Shown: piece after piece, positions 1 through 9,900 of the stretch
Numbering within the stretch: position 1 is the stretch's first letter
Layout: each line of letters opens with the position of its first letter
Assembly (NCBI GenBank): GCA_043777815.1
Contig: JAYWHH010000005.1
Location: 1 to 64,000, forward strand
Direction of reading: 5' to 3'
DNA: 64,000 nucleotides
DNA from: JAXMDS01 sp043777815
GTDB lineage: Bacteria > Pseudomonadota > Alphaproteobacteria > Rickettsiales > Rickettsiaceae
The notes under the pieces: generated by a model
Databases searched by the model: none
The model's input: only the letters and a program-made list of their open reading frames with translations
What the model was told of the DNA's origin: nothing
Translations under genes and position numbers: made by a program

Positions 1-2353
1 TCTCACCAACATAATCTTTGGCATTTACTAATTTCTCCTTAGAAGCGTCTTTAATGTCTACTAATTTATCTTTAGCGTCATGAAGTTTCTCACCAACATA
101 CTCCTTAGCGTCATGAAGTTTCTCACCAACATACTCCTTGGCATCATGCAATTTATCTTTGATATCTGACATCATGCCGGCATTTTCTTCTCTTGAGCCA
201 GGAAATTTTAATAAATCTTTAGAGCGTTGAGCATTTTCAGTATTTTCATTATTTTTATTTGCACCCTTGCTTTTTACTCTTTCTAACACCAAACTTACAC
301 TATCAAAGCCTGCAATTTTGTTCTTTATACGTTTAAATTCATCAGTTCTGAGAAAATCTGCCGGCATTGAAGAATTTTTCATTGTTGACTTTTGAGTTAT
401 GAAAATATCATTTCCTTTAATTGTAGTTTTGCGCTCAAAATCAAAATATTCATTACTTTCCTTGATATCCAAAGCATTAATATTTTTGGCTTTAACATTT
501 TTTAATAAAATGTTCATTTTTCTAGAAAGGGGACATCCAGACAATATACTATCTAATATATCTCCAGAACTAAGCATTTTTATAGGATTTGTTGAACGAA
601 TTTCAAATGCAATATCTCCTAAATTAGTTTTAGTGAAAGCGTCTCTATTTATAAAACTAAATCCAAATTCAATATCTTTTAATATTCTAGAATTTAAAGG
701 TGGCATATCTAATCCCAGCCTATCTTCTTTTTTAATTTTATTACGAGATATCATGGAATAAACGAAATCTTCCGCTCTTTCTTTAGATGTAAATAGATCA
801 ATACCAGTTAAATTAGACGCAAAGATTCCAGATAATTTTTCTCTGCCTGTTACTTTAGTGTTATTAACATCATCGCCAATTATCTCAAATGTGTAATTTG
901 TCTCCACCATGTTTTCCTCTGATCTCATAGGAGGAATATGTTCTAATTTGACATTTTCATCTTTCGCATCTTTATCCATTACCAAAACATCTTTGTCTGC
1001 GATATCTCGAAATGTGTTTTTCGATGAGGCAATTTGATTAGTAGGGTCAATCCAAAATACTTTACCATTTGAATCAACTACTTTAAGTATCGCGTGATTA
1101 AATGAATAAACAGGCAAGTCACCAAAGTATCTATGGTCATAATCATTACTGCGTAAAACAAATGTCGGATGAGCTTTAAACCCTAATTTTTGTAAGAGAG
1201 CACCTGTTAACACAGTAAAATCTTTGCAATCCCCGAGTCTAGATTTTACAATGTGTTCTAAACTTCTAGGAAACATTCTCCCATCAACGGTTTTCAAGTC
1301 CCCCATGTAATTGCAGTTACTAATCACCTCCGCTAAAATATATTCTATTTTTTCTTCGCTGATTGAGAGTTTAGAAGCTTCAGCAACTATAGGATCTAGA
1401 GCCGCAGGAATAGGTTGATTTAAAACCTCGTAGTATTTAGGGGCAACTCTGCTTAAAAATTCTGCCCATGTTTTGGCTGAGGTCATGGCAAAATAAGTAG
1501 CTTTTTTATCAGCAAGACGTCCAGATTCATTTAATATATTGTAAACGATGGACTGTTTTTTCAATTGAATTCTTCCAGATGAAAAATCTTTATCTGAAGT
1601 TTCTTCTATATGAAATAAATTATCAGGATTATTGACAAACATACGTAATGGCAATTCAGATTTATAGGTAAGGTCAAACTTATCAACTAACACCGGACTA
1701 AGTTCCATTTCACTGCCAGTACCAAAATATCCTGGAATGCTGGACTTATTAGTTTTAAACTCAATTTTATAATGAATGGTATCTCCAATACGTAAATCAG
1801 GTGCAGTTAATCTCAGTTGATTTTTTTGATCAAAGCTAGAATCTGAGCTGTGAACTGGTTTATCTTCAATATTATCGCTATTATTTAAATTAATTATTTC
1901 ATCGCCTATTGTGATTTCAACTTCTGAAGTGTTGAGATTAGACTTTGTACCATCCTCTTTTGTGACTTCAAGTTTTACATTGCTTAGATCAGCTTTTTTG
2001 CCATCCCTTATAATTTCAAATTCTAAAACTTTAATACTTTCGCTTGTGGGATTATAATAATAATGCTTATTAGTAAAAGTTTCTCTACCCGCTTCATTAA
2101 ATATTGTGTGATAACATTCATTGGTGCTGGTATAACTGCCATCTTTTTTGATATCAATATGACATGTATCACTTGCAGAATAATTAGCTTCTTTAGATTC
2201 TTGCCAATAACCTAATCCGTAATTAGGCATTGTAACGTTCATAATGGTTGAACCAAGTGACATGCTTGCAAGCATTAAATAGAGACGTTTTTTAGTTTGA
2301 TAATTAGTTAGATATTTTGATAAAAATGAACTAAAGGAAAAGTTGTTTTTCAT
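1..2353 (-). CDS. Exported transglutaminase-like protein (DUF3857/transglutaminase core) with C-terminal 11-residue repeats, partial
   Basis: Read on the minus strand from ATG at 2353; the frame stays open to the window edge, so the C-terminus is missing (784 codons visible). A basic N-terminus is followed by a hydrophobic stretch near residues 25-42, consistent with a signal or anchor. The first ~330 residues resemble the DUF3857 domain. A papain-like transglutaminase core follows, with the catalytic Cys in SRLGDCKDFT (around 1220), His in YSFNHAILKV and Asp in FWIDPTNQ, all in the right order. From about position 165 down to 1 the protein becomes a highly charged helix of KLHDAKEYVGE-type 11-mers, reminiscent of LEA or apolipoprotein amphipathic repeats. 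The gene is divergent from the pseudouridine synthase at 2434, with 80 bp between starts. Substrate unknown; an envelope protease or crosslinking role is an inference. Confidence 0.8.
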   Translation of the reverse strand, partial: MKNNFSFSSFLSKYLTNYQTKKRLYLMLASMSLGSTIMNVTMPNYGLGYWQESKEANYSASDTCHIDIKKDGSYTSTNECYHTIFNEAGRETFTNKHYYYNPTSESIKVLEFEIIRDGKKADLSNVKLEVTKEDGTKSNLNTSEVEITIGDEIINLNNSDNIEDKPVHSSDSSFDQKNQLRLTAPDLRIGDTIHYKIEFKTNKSSIPGYFGTGSEMELSPVLVDKFDLTYKSELPLRMFVNNPDNLFHIEETSDKDFSSGRIQLKKQSIVYNILNESGRLADKKATYFAMTSAKTWAEFLSRVAPKYYEVLNQPIPAALDPIVAEASKLSISEEKIEYILAEVISNCNYMGDLKTVDGRMFPRSLEHIVKSRLGDCKDFTVLTGALLQKLGFKAHPTFVLRSNDYDHRYFGDLPVYSFNHAILKVVDSNGKVFWIDPTNQIASSKNTFRDIADKDVLVMDKDAKDENVKLEHIPPMRSEENMVETNYTFEIIGDDVNNTKVTGREKLSGIFASNLTGIDLFTSKERAEDFVYSMISRNKIKKEDRLGLDMPPLNSRILKDIEFGFSFINRDAFTKTNLGDIAFEIRSTNPIKMLSSGDILDSILSGCPLSRKMNILLKNVKAKNINALDIKESNEYFDFERKTTIKGNDIFITQKSTMKNSSMPADFLRTDEFKRIKNKIAGFDSVSLVLERVKSKGANKNNENTENAQRSKDLLKFPGSREENAGMMSDIKDKLHDAKEYVGEKLHDAKEYVGEKLHDAKDKLVDIKDASKEKLVNAKDYVGE

Positions 2354-2433
2354 ATGTATTTTTGTTGTTTAAACAAGTTACGCCTATATCATATATCATA
2401 TATTTAGATATTTGCAATACTTTAAAACGAATA

Positions 2434-3519
2434 ATGTTAAAAAATTTTATCTTTAAAACATTAAATCTTGATATTAAAACTAGAATAGATGTTTATTTGT
2501 TAGAAAAACTCAATAAATATGCCTCAGGGTATAAGTCAAGTAGATGTATGATTCACAAATACATTAAGGATCAGTGTGTCTATAAAATTGATGATCAAAA
2601 TGTTCATAGCATTACAGATAAAAATTACAAGATGAAAGAAGGCGAAATAATACTTTTTTTATATTCTCCTAAGCCTGTACTACAGAAAATATGTGAATTA
2701 GAAGATAAAGAAAAGCGAAATATCGAAATCGTTTATGAAGATGATGATTTAATAGTTGTAAACAAACCTTCAAATTTAGTGGTACATCCAGAACCAAAAT
2801 ATCAAAATTACAGCTTGGTTCATTTACTTAAAGACAAACTAAGTCATTTTAAAAATTGCAATATATCGATTCAAACATGTGAGAAATCAAATGATGTCAA
2901 CTATATCGAAAACGACTCAAGCTCCTCACCTCATTTTGAAACTTCAAAGCATTTTAGACCAGGCATCGTGCATAGATTAGATAAAGACACTTCAGGTCTC
3001 ATGATGGTAGCTAAAAATGAATTTAGTTTATTTAATTTATCTGACCAAATTAAAGTTCGTAAGGTTAAAAGAACTTATCAAGCATTAGTACATGGTATTT
3101 TGACAAATTCCTCTGGAACCATATCAACTTTTATTACTCGCGATCCAAAAGATCGTCTTAAAATGAAAGTAAGTTCAATTAGCGGAAAACTGGCAACTAC
3201 TCACTACAAACTTTTAGAAGTTTTTGAGCATTGCAAATTATCATTAGTGGAATGCAATTTAGAAACCGGTAGAACTCATCAAATTAGAGTTCATATGAAA
3301 CATATCGGATATCCAGTTGTTGGAGATCAGTCATATGGAAAATTGAAATTTTCTTTAATTAAAGATAAAAATAATCTTATCTTAAGTTTTCCAAGGCAAG
3401 CTTTACACGCCACACAATTGCATTTTTCTCACCCAGTTACTAACAAAATTTTAGAATTTAAATCTGCTTTACCTGATGATATTCAAAGCTTGATTGATCA
3501 AATCAAAATGAAAAATTAA
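2434..3519 (+). CDS. 23S rRNA pseudouridine synthase, RluC/RluD family
   Basis: The product isomerises uridine to pseudouridine in large-subunit rRNA. An N-terminal S4-like RNA-binding domain (RIDVYLLEKLN onward) precedes the catalytic domain. The catalytic Asp lies in the family signature HRLDKDTSGLMMVAKN, and the downstream LETGRTHQIRVHMKHIGYPV block is also typical. S4 plus this signature points to RluC or RluD rather than RluA; I cannot separate the two. An upstream in-frame TTG at 2362 would add 24 residues that do not resemble the family, so the ATG at 2434 is preferred. A ~40-residue Asn/Ser-rich insertion lies before the HRLDK motif. It is upstream of rpoBC on the same strand, with a 424-bp spacer. 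Confidence 0.88.
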   Translation: MLKNFIFKTLNLDIKTRIDVYLLEKLNKYASGYKSSRCMIHKYIKDQCVYKIDDQNVHSITDKNYKMKEGEIILFLYSPKPVLQKICELEDKEKRNIEIVYEDDDLIVVNKPSNLVVHPEPKYQNYSLVHLLKDKLSHFKNCNISIQTCEKSNDVNYIENDSSSSPHFETSKHFRPGIVHRLDKDTSGLMMVAKNEFSLFNLSDQIKVRKVKRTYQALVHGILTNSSGTISTFITRDPKDRLKMKVSSISGKLATTHYKLLEVFEHCKLSLVECNLETGRTHQIRVHMKHIGYPVVGDQSYGKLKFSLIKDKNNLILSFPRQALHATQLHFSHPVTNKILEFKSALPDDIQSLIDQIKMKN

Positions 3520-3943
3520 TCAATATAGTGTCGAAAAATTATATTTAATTTAAAATATTTGTTCTTGTAAATATTAAGATAATTCTTGAATAGTTAATAT
3601 GTATCACACTAATTAATTATTTTAAGAGTATCAATATCTCATCAACTGATTTTAAAACTTAATAGAACAAAAAAATATTGACATTTCTCTACATTATTAC
3701 CCCTAAACCTTGCTTTGGTTGCGAAATTGTAATAAAATTTATTATTTCGTTCAAGTCAAATTTGGACATGTTTAGTAAATGTTCTAAGAAATTACTTCTA
3801 TTTTCTTCCAAGAAAATATTTGTGTTTGTGTGTGACAAAAATTTCTCCAATCTGAGGCGAAAGCCGGTTACTTTTCGGCTAATTAATTTAGCCTGATTTA
3901 ATCTATTAAAGACAAACTTAAAATAACTTAATAATATACCTTA
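3520..3943 (+). other. Long spacer and probable 5' leader of rpoBC
   Basis: There are 424 bp between the pseudouridine synthase and rpoBC. A 72-codon open frame (3678-3896) has low-complexity composition and no recognisable motif, so I do not call it a gene. A TTGACA at 3678-3683 has no good -10 at 16-18 bp. The last 90 bp contain the overlapping hairpins listed separately. No rplJ/rplL genes precede rpoBC, unlike most bacteria. Confidence 0.5.
3856..3893 (+). promoter_or_regulatory. Three overlapping hairpins in the rpoBC leader (possible attenuator)
   Basis: Seen directly: GGC-GAAA-GCC (3856-3865), AGCCG...CGGCT (3862-3866 with 3876-3880) and GGCTAA-TTAAT-TTAGCC (3877-3893). Each shares bases with its neighbour, so they are pairwise mutually exclusive. 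They end 50 bp before the rpoBC start codon. A switch-like role in rpoBC expression is an inference; no U-run follows, so a simple terminator is unlikely. Confidence 0.4.
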
Positions 3944-6900
3944 ATGACGATATCTAAATTTTCTACTACTAAGTTTAATTCTAACACTAGGAAAGTATTT
4001 GGCAAAAATCTAAATAAAAATGTTACAGGTTTGGTTGATATACCAAACTTAGTTAACGTTCAGCTTCAATCTTATAGAGATTATTTCCTGCAAATTGGTA
4101 TTCATCCAGCTAACAGGCAAAATATTGGATTGCAAGAAGCATTAAATAGCATCTTTCCTATACATGAACAAAATGCTAGTTTGGAATTCATAGAATATTC
4201 TTTGGGCGCTTTAAAATTTTCAGAAGAAGAATGCAGGCTTAAGGGATTAACATTTGCTCGTCCATTAAGTGTTAAGTTGAAGTTAATTATTTGGGAATCC
4301 GAAAATAAGTATTTAAAATCTATTGGAGAAGATGATGCACAACAAAATAATGAAGAAAGTGGAGATAATATTGAGGAAATTTTTGGAAATAGTGAAGAAG
4401 TTTTCAACGAAAAAGACGAGGAGTATTTTGATGATGATGTTGATATTGACCTTGATGATTTGGATAACGGCGAAAATTTTGAAAGTCCTGATAATTCTCA
4501 TCATAGTATCCGTGATAATACGGATGATGAAAGAAAAGACAAGAAATTAAAACTTAGATTAACGCAAATAGTAGAACAGAAAATATATTTGGGCGATATA
4601 CCTTATATGACTGATAGTGCTACTTTTATTATTAATGGTATAGAAAGAGTTTTAATATCAGAGTTACATAGAGCTCCAGGTGTTTACTATACTCAAGATG
4701 AAATTAAAGATAGCGCAATAAGTAAATCTATTTTCAAGGCCAATATAATACCATATAGAGGCTCATGGCTTGAGTGTGAATTTGATGTAAAGGAAGGTGT
4801 TTATTTTAGAATAGATAAAAAGAAGAAAATATCATCAATTACTATGTTTAAAGCTTTGGGCATGTCTAACTCAGATATAATCCAAAACTTCTACTCTCAT
4901 GTTGAATACAATCTCAATTCTTCTAACGAGTGGTCTATGCCATTTGAACCTAGTAAAATTGGGGGCGTGTTTTTAGATGAAGATATAGCGGATGCGGACC
5001 AAAATACTATTATTTTTAGCCATAAAAGAAAAACTGATGGTCAGTCTAATAGAAAATTAACCTTGGCTTTATTGCAATCATTTTATAGAAAGGGACTTAA
5101 GAACATCAAGGTATCTGAAAGTCAGTTAATGAATTCATATTCATATGAGGATATATATGCAAGTAATGATAAAAAAGCCAAACTTATTATAGGTGCTGGT
5201 GAGAAATTTACACCCGAAATAGTGCAAGAGTTAAAACAAATTGGAATTACGAATTTAAAAGTAATGCTAGTATATCTTGAATTTGAGCCATATATTAGAA
5301 ATCTATTAGCTATTGAGTCAGTTCGTACTAAAGAAGTTTATTTGGGGGATAAAGCTAAACATTTAACTGATGAATCTAATAAAGCGATTTGTGATATATA
5401 TAAAACCGTACACGGTGAAAATAGATCTGTAAATGATTCAAAAAAATATTTTGACAATCTATTTTTCACTGGATCTACGTATGATTTGTCTCAAATAGGT
5501 AGAAAAAGAATAAATAAGAAATTTGGCATAACTCAATCTGAAGATTATAAATATTTAACCAAAGAGGATGTAATAGAATTTACAAAACGTTTAATATTTG
5601 TTAGAGACGGTAAAACAAAAGATTCCAACGGTAGAGATGTACGATATTTTGTTGATGATATTGACAGTTTAGAAAATAGAAGAATTAGAGCATCAGGAGA
5701 AATTATTCTAGCTTACTTCTATGCAACTATGTTCAGAATGCGTAAGCATATAGTAGAGAAATTAAGTGGTAACTTGGAAGGTAAAACTCCTCAAGATCTG
5801 ATTTTATCTAAAATTAGTTTCCAGGATATATTCAATTCTAAGACTCAGTATATGGATCAAACAAATCCTTTGGCCGAAGTGACTCACAAGAAAAAAGTGA
5901 CATCTGTAGGACAGGGTGGAGTTAGTAGAGATACTGTAAGTGCCTCTTTAAGGGATGTGCATGATAGTCATTATGGAAGATTATGTCCAATTGAAACGCC
6001 AGAAGGTCCTAATATTGGTTTAATTCTTTCTCTTGCAGTCTATGCAGACAAAGACAAATATGGCTTCTTAACTTCCCCATATGCAAAAGTGGTGAATGGA
6101 AGAGTAACGAATCAAATTGTACAACTTACTTATGAAATAGAAAAAGAGCATTATATAGCTATAGATACATCTATTATAGATAGAGATAGTAACCTAATAG
6201 GTAAATTTGACATTTTTAAGCACGATGAGAACGATGAATCTAATGATTCTATTGATGATGATCTTGATCTTAATAAATCAAATATTAGAAAGTTTGGATA
6301 TGTTGAATGTAGGAAAAATGGTAGTTACGTGAACATTTCACCTTATGAAGTTGAGTATATTAACATTGCTCCAAACCAAGTAGTATCTTCCTCCACGGCA
6401 TCTGTTCCTTTTATTGAGAAAAACGATGCCACTAGATCACTTATGGGAGCTAATATGCAACGTCAAGCAGTTCCATTAAACTCATTACAAACGCCAATAG
6501 TTGCAACAGGCATGGAGTCTGTTATAGCTAGAAATTCAACTTTATGTATCACGGCGCCTAAAGATTGTATTGTAGCTTATGTAGACTCAGAATTAATTAT
6601 TACTAGAGATATAAATCCTGATATATCTGAGTCCAGCAATGATTATGAAATTCCAAAAAACTTAGATTTAGATATTTTAGACGAAGTTAAACTTCAAAAT
6701 AATAGTTTTGGTATACGAGTTTATAACCTTAAGAAATTCAAAAAGTCCAACAATAATACATGTATTAATCAATCTCCAGTAGTTCATTTGAATCAATTAG
6801 TTCAAGCAGATGAAGTATTAGCCAATGGTTTTGGTATTAAGGATAATGAATTAGCTTTAGGTGCCAATGTTTTAGTTGCCATGATGTCATGCGACGGATC

Positions 6901-9900
6901 AAATTATGAAGATTCTATTATGGTTTCTAATAGGTTGACTAAAGATGATGTTTTTACATCAATTAAAATAGATACTTATGAAATATATGTTCGAGATACT
7001 AAGTTAGGTGAGGAAGAAGTTACAAGAAATATAGAAAATATACCTCAAGATATGTTATCTAATCTTGATGAAAATGGCATAATCAACGTCGGAACAGAAA
7101 TTAAGCCAGGATCTATTTTGGTTGGAAAATTAACTCCTAAAGCTGAAAGCTCATATGCTTCATATGAAAAATTACTCAATGCTTTGTTGCACCCTGGGAA
7201 GTCACTGAATACTAAAGACACTTCTTTTTATGCTCCATTTGATGCTCAGGGAATTGTAACGTCTGTAAATATATTTACTAGAAAAGGATTGGAGAAAAAT
7301 GATAGATCTTTGTATATGGAAGATCAGCAAATTAACAAACTTAGAAATAAAAAGTCTTTTATATTCCAAACATTGCACGAAGCGATGAAGATAAACTTAA
7401 TTAGTTTATTATCAGACTGTACGATATTAAAAGATTGCAAGCTGGAAGGTTTAATTTTAAAACAAGGTCAAAAATTATCTTCAAAGAATTTAGTTGATTT
7501 ATCTATTAATGATTTGAGTGAAATAAAAGTAGTAGAGAAAGACAATGCTGAGAAACTTGAAAAAATGAATAGAGATTATTTGCGCAAACTTCAAGAAATA
7601 AATAAAGAGTTTGAGGAAGAAGTTATTAAATTAACTTCAGGAGATGACTTGAGTCAGAATGTGTTAATGAAAATTGTAATTACCGTTGCATCATACTCAA
7701 ATAGATTGCAACCAGGGGATAAAATGTGCGGTAGACATGGTAATAAAGGTGTAGTAGCAAAAATAGTACCAGAAGAAGATATGCCATTTTTAGAGGATGG
7801 AAGGTCTATTGATATAGTTTTGAATCCACTTGGTGTACCAGGAAGGATGAATATAGGACAAATATACGAGATACATTTAGGATTAGCATACTATCATTTA
7901 AAAAATAAAATCGCACAATTGTTGATTGAATTTGATGCAAGTAAAATTGAAATAGATATTGTTAAAGGTTTTATTAAAAAAATATTTAACACAGAAGATC
8001 AGATTGAGCAAATAGACAATTTATCTACCGAAGATTTTTTAGTCATAGCTCACGATATTGCTAAAGGTGGTGTTAAATTTATTACGCCAATATTTGATGG
8101 TGCAAGAGAGGAAGATATTAAAGAGCTTTTAAGATTAACTGCCGATGATGATTCAGGCAAAGTTAAACTTAGAAGCGGTAAAACTGGAGAATTTTACGAT
8201 GCTCCTGTTACTGTAGGATTCAAGTATATGTTGAAATTACATCATATGGTTGAAGAAAAAATACATGCAAGATCAACTGGACCTTACAGTTTAATTACCC
8301 AACAGCCATTGGGTGGTAGAGCTCAGTTCGGCGGACAAAGATTAGGGGAGATGGAAGTTTGGGCCTTAGAAGGATATGGGGCCGCGCATTGTTTGCACGA
8401 ATTTTTAACAATCAAATCTGATGATATAAATGGTAGAAATCAAGTTTATTCCAGCATTTTGAAAAAAGGTTACTATTCACTATATAAAGATGATTCCGGT
8501 TTAGAGTTATCAACTTCGAGACCTGAAAGTTACAACGTTATGAGTAGAGAGTTAGCAGCCTTAGGCTTAAGGTTGTATATTGAAAAAGATGAAAAAGGAG
8601 CAGATAGAGCTGGAATTCGTTTAATGTCTCCGGAAGAGATCATTGAGATTTCCAATAATAGAGAAGTTACCAAGCCTGAAACTATTAATTATAGAACTTA
8701 TAAACCTGATAAAGGGGGATTATTTTGCGCGGTTATTTTTGGACCAATGAGAGATAATGAATGCTTATGTGGTAAATCGAAAAAAACAAGAGAGAAAAAT
8801 GCCGTTTGTGAGAAATGTGGCGTAGAGATGACGCTTTCTAGAGTTAGACGTGAGAGAATGGGCTGTATTAAGCTTGGTGCTCCAGTGGTTCATCCATGGT
8901 TTTTAAGATCTACATCTTCTAGAATTGCTATTCTTTTAGATAAAAGCTTAAAAGAAATAGAGAAAATAGTATATTTCAATAAATACTTAGTAATAGATCC
9001 TGGTAAAACTCTTTATAAGAAATACGATATAGTTGACGAACTAGAATATCAAAAATTAAGTGAAAATGAAGTTAAGGAAGAGGGTTTAGTTTTAGAAAGT
9101 GGCGCTAGAGCTTTACAAATTATGTTAGAAGACTTGGATTTAAGAGAATTGAGATGGGATTTACAACATAAGCTTCAGACAGCAACTACTGAAACTAGAC
9201 GTAGGAAGATTATAAAAAGATTGAAGTTGGTTAATGGGTTCTTATTATCTGAAGTAAAGCCAAAATGGATGATTATGGATGTTTTACCAGTTTTACCTCC
9301 AGACTTGAGGCCTTTAGTAGCTTTAGATGGTGGAAAATTTGCCAGCTCTGACTTAAATGATTTATATAGAAAAGTTATTTCTCGTAATAACAGACTTAAA
9401 AGATTTATTAGTGGCATCAGCGGATTAGATCAAATAGATATAATCATCAACAATGAAAAGCGTATGCTTCAAGAGGCTGTTGATGTTTTATACGATGGAC
9501 CAAAAAAGAATAAGTTTAATAAAGGCGCAAGTACTGCCCCAATTAAATCATTAAGTGATGCCCTTAAAGGGAAACAGGGTAGATTTAGACAAAATTTACT
9601 TGGTAAGAGGGTAGATTATTCTGGAAGATCGGTAATTGTTGTAGGGGCAAATCTTAAATTAAATGAGTGTGGTATTCCTAAAAAAATGGCTCTTGAGTTA
9701 TTTAAAGCATGGGTTCAGAATGCGCTTACATCTAAACCTAATGCTAATGGTAGCTTAATTGGCATAAAAGAGGCTATGGCAAAAATTAAGAATCCAGATG
9801 ATGAAACGTGGAGTATTTTGCAAGAAGTAGTAAGTGGCAAAATCGTATTATTAAATCGTGCTCCTACGCTTCATAGATTAGGTATTCAAGCATTTAGAGC

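Noticed and set aside
399..761. 120-codon plus-strand frame inside the first gene
   Set aside because: It is antisense to the transglutaminase-like gene, whose catalytic residues and continuous frame are clear.
3678..3896. 72-codon open frame upstream of rpoBC
   Set aside because: Low-complexity composition, no motif, and it overlaps the hairpins of the likely leader; more plausibly non-coding.
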